Shown: piece by piece, positions 15,923-23,754 of the stretch
How positions within the stretch are numbered: position 1 is the first letter of the stretch
Layout of the letters: every line of letters begins with the position of its first letter
Source of the DNA: Kiritimatiellia bacterium
Lineage (GTDB): Bacteria > Verrucomicrobiota > Kiritimatiellia > RFP12 > UBA1067
Direction: 5' to 3'
Length of the DNA stretch: 38,337 nucleotides
NCBI GenBank assembly: GCA_017520845.1
Contig: JAFXEU010000109.1
Coordinates: 1 to 38,337 of the forward strand
Translations under genes and position numbers: made by a program
The notes under the pieces: generated by a model
The model's input: the letters and a program-made list of their open reading frames with translations, nothing else
What the model was told of the DNA's origin: nothing
The model's database searches: none

Positions 15923-18900
15923 ATGAATTCCAACACAATGAATAACGATTTGACGATGGCGGGAGAGTCCGAAAGGGCGCTTCTCGCGAATCGTTATCGC
16001 ATTGTCATGCAGCTCGGTCAAGGCGGAATGGGTTCTGTATGGCTTGCCGAAGATACGCAGCTTGACGGTAAGCTCTTCGCGATTAAGATGCTTCCGAGTA
16101 TTCTTGTTTCAAACAAGCGAGCATATCAACAGCTTAAGGCAGAAGCGCTTGTTGCGATGAAGCTCGTTCATCCCAATATCGTTCAGATACGAGCGTTCGA
16201 AGAAAATGACGGCAATCCGTTTTTGGTGATGGATTACATCGACGGTGAGACGCTGGATGATTGGTTAGGGGAACGGGGAATTGGGAATGGGGAAGGGGAT
16301 ATTATCCGCCTTCTTAAGCCGATCGCCGAGGCGCTTGATTATGCGCATTCGGAGGGCGTCGTTCACCGCGATATAAAGCCCGCGAACGTGATGATCCGCA
16401 AGGACGGGCGCCCGTTTATCATGGATTTCGGCATTGCCCGCGAGATTCAGGAGACGATGACGCGCGTAACGGGCAAGATGTCGTCTGGGACATTGATGTA
16501 TATGTCGCCGGAGCAGCTTAACGGCGATGTTCCAAAGCCGGCGCAGGATGTCTATAGTTTCGCTGCGATGGTGTATGAGTGTCTGAAAGGCGAACCGCCG
16601 TTCTGCCGCGGTAATATCGAGTTTCAGATAATGAATAAGGAGCCCGAACCGTTGACCGGTGGGAGGTATGGCTCGGACGAAGTCCGCTTTGCGGAGCAAA
16701 GTCGCAAGAGACCTGCGAGCGTCCTCGCGAGCCGTGTTCAGGAGTCAGGGGGCCAGGAATTAGGGACCATCGCTTTCTCTGTTATGTCTGGTCTTGCGAA
16801 AAAGCCAGAGGAACGGCCTAAAAGTTGTAAAGCTGTGTTAGGAGTTCTGCATTCTACGGTGAATCGCATAAAAGAATCGCCGAATAGAATAAGTTTTTCT
16901 CTTAACTCTCCTTTGTCGCGCAATATGGGGCGGACCGTTCATCTTGACGCGGATGTCTATCTTCTGGAGGAAGAGGCGAAGCAATTATTTACGCAAAAAA
17001 TACAAGAAATACCGGATTCCGGATGTAAGGAGTTGGACGATGACCTGTTAAAAGTTAAACGTATATATCGAGCAGCTGTTAATGCCATGTCCTTGGGAGA
17101 CGGCGTGGCCGCGAAGAATTTGTTTTCCGAGTTCTTGAAATATCCGTCGGCTCGTAGGGCGATGGCTACATCCATTGCAAATGATGCATTCAAGGCGGAA
17201 AATTGGAAGCGCGGATTGGCTGCGGCTCCGTATGCGGATGAAGGTGATTCAAATATTTTGTTTTGGAGAGGTTATTGTTCGGATTTGGGGCTTGCATGTT
17301 CTAAAAACGAGGCGGACGCAGTTGGTTTTTATCAGCGGGCTGCGGATTTAGGTCATGTTACCGCCAAGTTTAATTTAGCGGTAAAGTTTGAAAACGGTCA
17401 GGGATGCGACAAAGATGTCGGTAAGGCTGTTGCTCTTTACCGCGAGATTGCTTCTACCGGCGCTGTAGATGCGCAAAAGCATTTAGGGGATATTTATTAT
17501 TCAGGGCAAATCGTTTCCAGAGATTTTAAAGAGGCTTTTAAATGGTATCTAGCGGCTGCAGAGAGCGGTGATGTTTCATCATTGTCTATAATTGGTTCTT
17601 TTTATAGATATGGGTATGGTGTTGAGAAAAATCTTGATGAAGCTAAGAGATGGTATATAAAGGCGAAAAATCTGGGTGATCAGACGGCGGCTAAACAGTT
17701 GAAAGGAATCATCGCAGCCGAGGAAGCCAAAAGAGCCGAAGAGGCGCGTAAGGCAGAGGAAGCTCGTAAAGCCGAAGAGGCGCGTATGGAGGAGGAGGCT
17801 CGCAAGGCACGTGAAGAAAAATTGAGACTGATACGCGAGTCATGGAATCGGGAAGAGTCAGAACGAAAGACTGCAGAGAAGAAATATAAAGAAAAAATAA
17901 AATCTCTATATAAATTGCCAGAAAAATCATCTGATGTGCAGGATTTGAATTTGGATGAAAGAGAAGGCGAGCGTCCTTCTGAATCGTCGGCAGGGAGTAT
18001 TGTCCCTAATGCGCATAGTGGGGGCGTAAGAACGAGGCGTATTACCGTTGCGATTATTGCATTGTTCGCTATTCTTGGCATTGGCGCGGGAGTTTGGTAT
18101 TGGCAGGATGCGAAGGCGAAAGAAACGGCAAGAATCTCGGCAGAGGCGAGAGAGGAATCGAAGCGTAAGGCGGATGCGGATCGAAAAGCAAAAGAAGAGG
18201 CGGAGCGCGTTGCCGCATTGAAGAAGGCTGAAGAAGAACGGCGAGCGCGAGAGGAGGCGGCTCGCAAGGCAAAGGAAGATGAACTTCGCAAGGCTCGCGA
18301 GGAGGCGGAGCGCGTTGCCTCATTGAAGAAGGCAGAAGAAGAACGACGAGCGCGTGAGGAGGCGGCGCGCAAGGCAAAGGAAGAGGAACTTCGCAAGGCT
18401 CGCGAGGACGCTCGCCCTCCCCAAAACATCGTCCTCGCGAGCCGTGAAGATAAGGAATATACAGGTCCGCGGCGTGGCGACCGTAAAACCTTGACGCTCC
18501 CTGGCGGTGCGACGATGACTATGATATATGTGGCTCCCGGTTCATTTATGATGGGAAGCCCAAGCACGGAGAAAGGGCGTGAAGACGATGAGACTCAGCA
18601 TCACGTAACTTTAACAAAGGGGTATTGGCTCGGCGAGACGGAAGTTACCCAAGCGCAATGGGTGAGTGTAATGGGTTATAATCCGTCACGCTTTAAAAGT
18701 GCGACACGCCCAGTTGAGAATGTATCGTGGGAAGATTGCCAGGAGTTTATCGCTAAGGTCAACCGCGAAGCTCAGCGCCAATTAGGAGGTGAAGCTCGCC
18801 TTCCGACTGAAGCGGAGTGGGAATATGCTTGCCGAGCAGGGAGTAGGACAGCATTATCAAATGGGAAGTTGACAATCAAAGGTAAGAATAATGGACCAGA

Positions 18901-19561
18901 ATTAGACGAAGTAGCATGGTACGGAGGAAATTCATCTGTAGGATTTGAACTCTCGAATGGGTATGATTGTTCAGGATGGCCTGAAAAACAATATGAAGGA
19001 ACAAAAGCGGGAACGCATCCGGTAGCAAAGAAAACTAAGAACCCTTGGGGGTTTTATGATATGCACGGTAATGTATGGGAGTGGTGTCAAGATTGGTATG
19101 GGAAGGATTATTATATCAATAGTTCAAGGTTAGATCCTAAAGGTCCAGCATCGGGCGATAGCCGTGTCTTGCGCGGGGGCAGCTGGTACCACTACGCCAG
19201 GTTCTGCCGCTCCGCCTTACGCGGCAGGGGCGGGCCCGGCGACCGCAGCGACCGCTTCGGCTTCCGCCTCGCTTGCTCCGAAGAAGTAGTTGGTGGTGCT
19301 GCCGCATTGAAGAAGGCCGAAGACGAACGTCGTGCTCGTGAGGAGTCTGCGCGTAAGACTCCTATCAAGACAGAGAATAAAGGTGGTTCTAGTGTAATTA
19401 ACGGAGATGATGATCTTAATCAACTTTTAGAGGACCTGGAGGCAGTAGACAAAAAAAATAAAAAAGTCAATTTCTGTCGCCATTGTGGTCTTTCATTAAA
19501 ACATTTGCAACCTACTCCATCGAAGTGTTCATTCTGTGAAAAAAGCCTTTTGAGAAAATAG
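15923..19561 (+). CDS. Ser/Thr protein kinase with Sel1 repeats, TM, FGE domain and zinc ribbon
   Basis: 1212-aa multidomain membrane kinase. After the motif NNDLTM (7-12), a PknB-type kinase domain runs from about 25 to 310: LGQGGMGSV loop, K55, HRDIKPAN (catalytic D150), DFG (D168), GTLMYMSPEQ. Two repeat-derived segments interrupt it: a heptamer-encoded GERGIGNGEG loop (about 114-123) and a 73-bp palindromic repeat in the C-lobe (about 247-270). Sel1-like repeats follow (about 446-592), then a charged helix, one TM (about 708-728), a long Ala/Glu/Arg/Lys coiled coil with a 35-aa tandem repeat, an FGE-sulfatase domain (about 855-1117; MIYVAPGSFMMGS, RLPTEAEWEYACR, MHGNVWEWCQDWYG, RVLRGGSW, GFRLA) and a terminal CxxC-CxxC zinc ribbon. 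The kinase should be cytoplasmic and the FGE module outside. The GC-rich C-terminal segment looks like a diversification region. Confidence 0.9.
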   Translation: MNSNTMNNDLTMAGESERALLANRYRIVMQLGQGGMGSVWLAEDTQLDGKLFAIKMLPSILVSNKRAYQQLKAEALVAMKLVHPNIVQIRAFEENDGNPFLVMDYIDGETLDDWLGERGIGNGEGDIIRLLKPIAEALDYAHSEGVVHRDIKPANVMIRKDGRPFIMDFGIAREIQETMTRVTGKMSSGTLMYMSPEQLNGDVPKPAQDVYSFAAMVYECLKGEPPFCRGNIEFQIMNKEPEPLTGGRYGSDEVRFAEQSRKRPASVLASRVQESGGQELGTIAFSVMSGLAKKPEERPKSCKAVLGVLHSTVNRIKESPNRISFSLNSPLSRNMGRTVHLDADVYLLEEEAKQLFTQKIQEIPDSGCKELDDDLLKVKRIYRAAVNAMSLGDGVAAKNLFSEFLKYPSARRAMATSIANDAFKAENWKRGLAAAPYADEGDSNILFWRGYCSDLGLACSKNEADAVGFYQRAADLGHVTAKFNLAVKFENGQGCDKDVGKAVALYREIASTGAVDAQKHLGDIYYSGQIVSRDFKEAFKWYLAAAESGDVSSLSIIGSFYRYGYGVEKNLDEAKRWYIKAKNLGDQTAAKQLKGIIAAEEAKRAEEARKAEEARKAEEARMEEEARKAREEKLRLIRESWNREESERKTAEKKYKEKIKSLYKLPEKSSDVQDLNLDEREGERPSESSAGSIVPNAHSGGVRTRRITVAIIALFAILGIGAGVWYWQDAKAKETARISAEAREESKRKADADRKAKEEAERVAALKKAEEERRAREEAARKAKEDELRKAREEAERVASLKKAEEERRAREEAARKAKEEELRKAREDARPPQNIVLASREDKEYTGPRRGDRKTLTLPGGATMTMIYVAPGSFMMGSPSTEKGREDDETQHHVTLTKGYWLGETEVTQAQWVSVMGYNPSRFKSATRPVENVSWEDCQEFIAKVNREAQRQLGGEARLPTEAEWEYACRAGSRTALSNGKLTIKGKNNGPELDEVAWYGGNSSVGFELSNGYDCSGWPEKQYEGTKAGTHPVAKKTKNPWGFYDMHGNVWEWCQDWYGKDYYINSSRLDPKGPASGDSRVLRGGSWYHYARFCRSALRGRGGPGDRSDRFGFRLACSEEVVGGAAALKKAEDERRAREESARKTPIKTENKGGSSVINGDDDLNQLLEDLEAVDKKNKKVNFCRHCGLSLKHLQPTPSKCSFCEKSLLRK
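16265..16299 (+). repeat. Heptamer repeats inside a kinase domain
   Basis: Five 7-mers of the type AA(T/C)GGGG (TTAGGGG, AACGGGG, AATTGGG, AATGGGG, AAGGGGA) lie in frame between the hinge segment DDWL and the helix before the catalytic loop. Confidence 0.75.
16661..16733 (+). repeat. 73-bp palindromic repeat, copy A, inside a kinase gene
   Basis: Starts GGGAGGTATGGC and ends GTCCTCGCGAGCC. It contains hairpins GGAC-GAA-GTCC and CTTTGC-GGA-GCAAAG. Compared with the other copies the second stem carries paired changes. It is translated as part of the kinase C-lobe. Confidence 0.8.
18200..18409 (+). repeat. Tandem 105-bp repeat in the coiled-coil region
   Basis: Two exact-length units, 18200-18304 and 18305-18409, each encode 35 residues starting AERVA(A/S)LKKAEEERRAR. 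A partial third copy lies at 19301-19357, after the FGE domain. Confidence 0.8.
18397..18443. repeat. 14-bp inverted repeat just before the FGE domain
   Basis: GGCTCGCGAGGACG (18397-18410) is the perfect reverse complement of CGTCCTCGCGAGCC (18430-18443). The first arm is part of the 25-bp module 18397-18421. A near-identical hairpin lies at the same protein position in the kinase gene at 36431. Confidence 0.75.
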
Positions 19562-19572
19562 GAGTTATATAA

Positions 19573-20238
19573 ATGAGAAAAGTTTTAAAGTGTATTCTTT
19601 TGGTTGTTTTTGTTTCCGTCGTTTATAATGCGTCCGCGCAGGCCAGCCTTGCTGTAAGTGATATGTCTACGGCCCTGTGTAGTAAATGTGGTGAAAGGGT
19701 ATCGGAAGGTAAATTCTGTGAAAATTGCGGAGAAAATCTTACAATATCAGAATCTCCCAAAGAATCTCAATCTCCAAAGGAATCCTCAATAGGGTACTAT
19801 TCAAATAAGGTTTATTTGTTAAAATTGTCTCTTGGAGATTCGACAACCGCTAAAGATGATATGTGTATTTTTGGAAAAAAAGATTCGAATATTTACGGAT
19901 TAGATTTAACGCTTTTTCTTTCGCGCAATCATCGTTTATATGGTGTAGGATTTGCATTGGGTTCAGATGTTAGTGAAAAAATGGGAGGAATTCAAGTTGG
20001 AGGTTTGGGAAATAAGACAGGAGAGGTGTATGGTTTTCAAATTGGCGGTTTGTTTAATGGGGCAAGAGAGGTGTATGGTTTTCAAATTGGCGGCTTATTT
20101 AATCAAACTGAAACGGTGTTTCGAGGACTTCAAATAGGATTATTTAATGACGCGCCCAAGGATTCTAAGGGTTTTCAATTTGGTTTGTTTAATAATATTG
20201 GTAATAGGTTAATGCCCATTTTTAATATGAACTTTTAA
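19573..20238 (+). CDS. Exported protein with zinc ribbon and G-QIG-L-N repeats
   Basis: 221-aa protein with a signal peptide (MRKVLKCILLVVFVSVVYNASAQA, cleavage near ASA/QA). A CxxC-CxxC zinc-ribbon motif follows (CSKCGERVSEGKFCENCG, about 36-53). The C-terminal half has at least four short beta repeats of the form GFQIGGLFN or GLQIGLFN, as in the LA_2272-type surface repeat family first named from Leptospira. A cytoplasmic-type zinc ribbon on an exported protein is odd. It starts 11 bp after the 1212-aa kinase and 43 bp before the next kinase, so it is likely cotranscribed. A protein with the same repeat (34815) also sits near a kinase. Function unknown. Confidence 0.7.
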   Translation: MRKVLKCILLVVFVSVVYNASAQASLAVSDMSTALCSKCGERVSEGKFCENCGENLTISESPKESQSPKESSIGYYSNKVYLLKLSLGDSTTAKDDMCIFGKKDSNIYGLDLTLFLSRNHRLYGVGFALGSDVSEKMGGIQVGGLGNKTGEVYGFQIGGLFNGAREVYGFQIGGLFNQTETVFRGLQIGLFNDAPKDSKGFQFGLFNNIGNRLMPIFNMNF

Positions 20239-20281
20239 TATTATTATGGTCTGTAGGCTGAGATAAAAGAATATCAATATA

Positions 20282-23200
20282 ATGAACAACGATGTAACAA
20301 TGGGCGCAAATCTTTTTAGCGGAGGAAATGTCAATCGTCCTCGCGAGCCGTTATCAATGAACAACGCGGTGACGATGCGTCCTGATGTGGGCGCGTCTCT
20401 CGATCGCATCGACCAGTATGAGCTTATCCGCGAACTTGGCGGAGGCGGATTCGGCTGCGTATATCTCGCGCGTGATACGGTCGCGGGGATCGAGGTCGCG
20501 GTAAAGGGCTTGCCGCCGCTCGTACGCCTAAACAAGGAAGAGCTCGAAAATGTTCGAAAGAATTTCGCTTTAGTTTCTCGTCTTCATCATCCGAATATCG
20601 CAGCGGCGCTTCATCTGCAGAAGGTTGAAAAGGCGTTTTATGATGACAAGTCTGACGCTGAAAAACTGCGCGTTTTCGGCGGTGATACTCTTGTTGTAAT
20701 GCAGTACGCACCAGGCGTTACGTTATCGCAATGGCGTAAGCAATTCCCTGATGGTAAAGTTCCCTTAGATAAAGCTTTAGAAATTACGCGGCAGATCGCT
20801 TCTGCGCTAGATTACGCGCACGAAGAGAAGATTCTTCATCGAGATATTAAGCCTGCGAATGTGATGATAGAGACAGGGGGAGATGGCAAAATTACCGCAC
20901 GCGTTCTCGACTTCGGTCTCGCCGCTGAAATCCGCTCATCGATGAGCCGTGTATCGCAGAGTGTTACCGATACGTCGGGAACTCGCCCCTATATGGCACC
21001 TGAGCAGTGGTTGGGTGAAGATCAGGGGAAGGAAACTGATTTGTACGCGCTCGCTGTACTTTTTAATGAACTTGTTACTGGTAAAGTTCCATTCGCTTCT
21101 GTGTTCGATACGGGCGATCCTGTATTGATGATGAATGTAGTTGGCAATAGAGAGTTTAATCCGCCTTCGGAACTGCCGAAACTCATTCGTCGCGCACTTA
21201 TCCAAGCATTAGCCAAGAAGCGCGAAGACCGCTTCGCTTCATGTCTTGAATTTGTTGACGCGCTAGAGGGAGGTATGGCCCGGTCGAAGACCGCTTCGCG
21301 TAGCGAAGTCGCTAGAGGCCTGCGAGCGTCCTCGCGAGCCTTTATATTTACCGCCGTTGCCACCCTTGGTCTTGCTATCGGCGGCGTATGGTATTGGCAG
21401 GGTACTCATGAAAACGTGGTCGTGTCTGATTCGTTGATTCCAGCAAAGCCGTCTGCTAAAACAAATCCGCCGCCTCCGCCGCTTCCGCCGTCAGGTCCAA
21501 CGGAATTGGATGTGACGGAGATAAAGGTAGAGTCTTCAGTTCAAAAAGAGCGTATTGGCAGAATTGACGATGCTGACGGCTTTAAAGTCAGAAAAGACGG
21601 ATTGTCGGATTTATATATCAAAGCCGTTGCCTACGAAAACGCAAAAAGTTGGAGTAATGCTGCGATTAATTATACGAATTATGTAGAAGGTTGTAATGCT
21701 CTGCTCGCTCTTAATAATGAGAGAAATCTCGCGGACAAGAACAGGAAGATAGCCGAAGCGGCGAAGGTTGGGGCTGAGGGGGCGGATTCAGCGAAGTATG
21801 TATCTGTGCAATGGAATGAGGCTCTTGCAAATGCCAAAATCGCAGGAGAAAAATTTGCAGCTATGGAATTTGCAAAAGCATCTCATCTGTATGAGAATGC
21901 GGCAGGCCAATTTTTAAAATGTGAGCTGAATGCAAAAAAAGAAAGTGAGCGATTGAAAAAGGAACAAGAACAGCGAGAAGTGGCGTTGCGTGAAAAAGAG
22001 CGGCTTGCAGCGGTTGCCGCGCGGAGTTTTGCGCTTAAAGAATCCAAGCGCGCGGAAGAGGAAGGGGCTAAACAATATGCGGTAGATTCGTGGAATCGAA
22101 TTGTGGCTGATTGGAAAAGTGCTGACGATTTACTGAAAGAGAAACGATATGCGGAAGCAAAAAATAAATTTGATGAAATTGCGAAAGCGTACGCGGATTG
22201 CATAGAAGAGACTCAAAGAGCGAAGATTGCACGTGAGCGTCAGGTGCTTGAGGCGCTTGCCACAAATCCAGGTAAGGTTTTAAAAAAGGATCTTTTTACA
22301 CCGAAATTAAAGAAGTATGAATGGATTTATACGGAGATTCTTCGTGTTCAAGGCGAGTTATCGGCGCTCTTGGGCACATTTACAGAAGAATTTTCTGAAG
22401 TGCAAGAAAAGCGAAAGGAATTTAATGAACTTCTTGAACAGTTTGTTGAGTTGATGGAGAAGGATGGGTTAGGCGATAAAGCTCGAAAGGCATTGAAAAG
22501 TTGGGCAGGTTCGGAAGGCGTTATTAAAGAGCCATCGTTTGATGAGCCCTCGTATTTTATCTACGAGGTGAAGAGTGGGGATAGCCTAGCTAGAATTGCT
22601 CAAAAATATCAGATAACAGTCACCGAAATTATCAAAGTAAATAAAATACGGCCTAATAGATTGTGGGTTGGTCAAAAATTAAAAATTCCAATTAATAAAT
22701 CTGTTTCTAATAAATCCGTTTCTAAAGTTCAACTTTGGGAAGGCGGCCCATATTGGGCGACTAAGAATATTGGTGCCGAAAAACCAGAGGATTATGGTTA
22801 CTACTTTTGGTGGGGTGATACAGTTGGATATAAGAGAGAGGGTGATAACTGGGTCGCGAGTGATGGATCGGATTCTAACTTTTCGTTTAGTCTAGATAAT
22901 ACGCCGACATACGGCAAAAGTATTTCTGAATTGGAGAGTAAAGGGTGGATTGAAAAGAAGAATGGTACGTATGTTTTAACTTCTAAACATGATGCGGCGC
23001 AGGCGCATTGGGGAGGTGCGTGGCGCATGCCTACAAAAGAGGAATTGGATGATCTTTTCTCAAAGTGCGATTGGACTCGGACGACGAGGAATGGTAAGAA
23101 TGGACATGTAGTTCGCGGCAAGGGTAATTATGCGTCTAAGAGCATATTTCTTCCATGTGCCGGCGATGGGCGTGGGATTTCGCTCAACGGTGCCGGTTCG

Positions 23201-23347
23201 GGAGGCCACGTATGGTCGTCTGTGCCGTACCCAGGCATCTCCTACGCTTATCTATTGAACTACTTCTATTCGGGTTTCCGCTACACGTGCAACTTTGGTC
23301 GTTCCCGCGGGCAGTGCGTTCGCCCAGTTCAAGGGTTCACCAAATAG
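20282..23347 (+). CDS. Ser/Thr protein kinase with TM, LysM and Fibrobacter-type paralogous domain
   Basis: 1021-aa membrane kinase. The N-terminal motif appears twice, MNNDVTM (1-7) and MNNAVTMRP (26-34); the second ATG at 20357 is an alternative start. Kinase domain about 46-330: LGGGGFGCV, AVKGLPPL (catalytic Lys), HRDIKPAN (H186, D188), DFG and GTRPYMAPEQ. A 73-bp palindromic repeat encodes the linker just before the TM (about 353-374). Outside the membrane lie a Pro-rich segment, a long coiled-coil region, a LysM domain (about 760-803, VKSGDSLARIAQKYQ), which in other proteins binds peptidoglycan or glycans, and a Fib_succ_major-type C-terminal domain (about 814-1019) ending in FLPCAGDGRG, VWSS and CVRPVQ. 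The latter region is a candidate variable segment. No good Shine-Dalgarno precedes either ATG. Confidence 0.88.
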   Translation: MNNDVTMGANLFSGGNVNRPREPLSMNNAVTMRPDVGASLDRIDQYELIRELGGGGFGCVYLARDTVAGIEVAVKGLPPLVRLNKEELENVRKNFALVSRLHHPNIAAALHLQKVEKAFYDDKSDAEKLRVFGGDTLVVMQYAPGVTLSQWRKQFPDGKVPLDKALEITRQIASALDYAHEEKILHRDIKPANVMIETGGDGKITARVLDFGLAAEIRSSMSRVSQSVTDTSGTRPYMAPEQWLGEDQGKETDLYALAVLFNELVTGKVPFASVFDTGDPVLMMNVVGNREFNPPSELPKLIRRALIQALAKKREDRFASCLEFVDALEGGMARSKTASRSEVARGLRASSRAFIFTAVATLGLAIGGVWYWQGTHENVVVSDSLIPAKPSAKTNPPPPPLPPSGPTELDVTEIKVESSVQKERIGRIDDADGFKVRKDGLSDLYIKAVAYENAKSWSNAAINYTNYVEGCNALLALNNERNLADKNRKIAEAAKVGAEGADSAKYVSVQWNEALANAKIAGEKFAAMEFAKASHLYENAAGQFLKCELNAKKESERLKKEQEQREVALREKERLAAVAARSFALKESKRAEEEGAKQYAVDSWNRIVADWKSADDLLKEKRYAEAKNKFDEIAKAYADCIEETQRAKIARERQVLEALATNPGKVLKKDLFTPKLKKYEWIYTEILRVQGELSALLGTFTEEFSEVQEKRKEFNELLEQFVELMEKDGLGDKARKALKSWAGSEGVIKEPSFDEPSYFIYEVKSGDSLARIAQKYQITVTEIIKVNKIRPNRLWVGQKLKIPINKSVSNKSVSKVQLWEGGPYWATKNIGAEKPEDYGYYFWWGDTVGYKREGDNWVASDGSDSNFSFSLDNTPTYGKSISELESKGWIEKKNGTYVLTSKHDAAQAHWGGAWRMPTKEELDDLFSKCDWTRTTRNGKNGHVVRGKGNYASKSIFLPCAGDGRGISLNGAGSGGHVWSSVPYPGISYAYLLNYFYSGFRYTCNFGRSRGQCVRPVQGFTK
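20336..20349 (+). repeat. Partial 25-bp module at a kinase N-terminus
   Basis: The terminal 14 bp CGTCCTCGCGAGCC of the dispersed module occur between the two NN-VTM motifs of this kinase. Confidence 0.6.
21268..21340 (+). repeat. 73-bp palindromic repeat, copy B, inside a kinase gene
   Basis: GGGAGGTATGGCC to CTCGCGAGCC. Stems are GGTC-GAA-GACC and CTTCGC-GTA-GCGAAG. The first stem differs from other copies by a paired A-T to T-A change. It is translated in a different frame from copy A and encodes the juxtamembrane linker. Confidence 0.85.
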
Positions 23348-23419
23348 CGAGCATACGCGAGCGCATTCAATTCTTTAATTCTTCAAATCTTTAAATGGCT
23401 CGCTCTCCCGCGTCATATT

Positions 23420-23454
23420 CCCTAACTCCTAACCCCTAACCACTGACTCCTAAA
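23420..23454. repeat. Heptamer tandem array, five units
   Basis: CCCTAAC, TCCTAAC, CCCTAAC, CACTGAC, TCCTAAA in a row, directly before the palindromic repeat cluster. Confidence 0.75.
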
Positions 23455-23457
23455 ATC

Positions 23458-23636
23458 GGCTCGCGGGGACGCTCGCAGGTCTCTAGCGACTTCGCTTCGC
23501 GAAGCGGACTTCGTCCGGACCATACCTCCCATGCGCGGGGACGCTCGCAGGCCTCTAGCGACTTCGCTACGCGAAGCGGACTTCGTCCGGGCCATACCTC
23601 CCGTGCGCGAAGCGGACTTCGGTCGGGCCATATCTC
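23458..23636 (-). repeat. Cluster of three palindromic repeats (73, 70 and about 34 bp)
   Basis: Three head-to-tail copies in minus orientation: 23458-23530 (complete), 23533-23602 (first few bases missing) and 23603-23636 (only the inner hairpin and the ATGGCCC end). They fill most of the 407-bp gap between the 1021-aa kinase and the ATPase gene. The rest of the gap holds a heptamer array and the ATPase promoter; no gene is apparent. Confidence 0.85.
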
Positions 23637-23661
23637 TTAAATCTGGGAGTTAGAGTATTCA

Positions 23662-23710
23662 ACTTATAATCGAATAAAAATTGATTTTTGCTTGTAATTC
23701 GATTATAAGT
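23662..23710. promoter_or_regulatory. 14-bp inverted repeat over a promoter (possible operator)
   Basis: ACTTATAATCGAAT (23662-23675) and ATTCGATTATAAGT (23697-23710) are perfect inverted arms separated by 21 bp. A plausible promoter TTGATT (23681-23686), 17-bp spacer, TATAAG (23704-23709) lies inside, so the right arm covers the -10. The ATPase ATG is 45 nt after the right arm. Confidence 0.55.
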
Positions 23711-23754
23711 TTAGTAAAATGCATTGTGTTTAATGTGGAAAGAGGACAAGAAAC

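Noticed and set aside
17680..18567. Minus-strand frame rich in Ser/Ala/Arg opposite the kinase coiled coil
   Set aside because: It is the complement of the Ala/Glu/Lys repeat and has no independent support.
15923..23347. Complete diversity-generating retroelement
   Set aside because: Only candidate variable regions are seen; no reverse transcriptase, accessory gene or template repeat could be found in the window.
23420..23636. CRISPR array
   Set aside because: Units are palindromic and contiguous with no spacers, and the heptamers are far too short; no cas gene is present.
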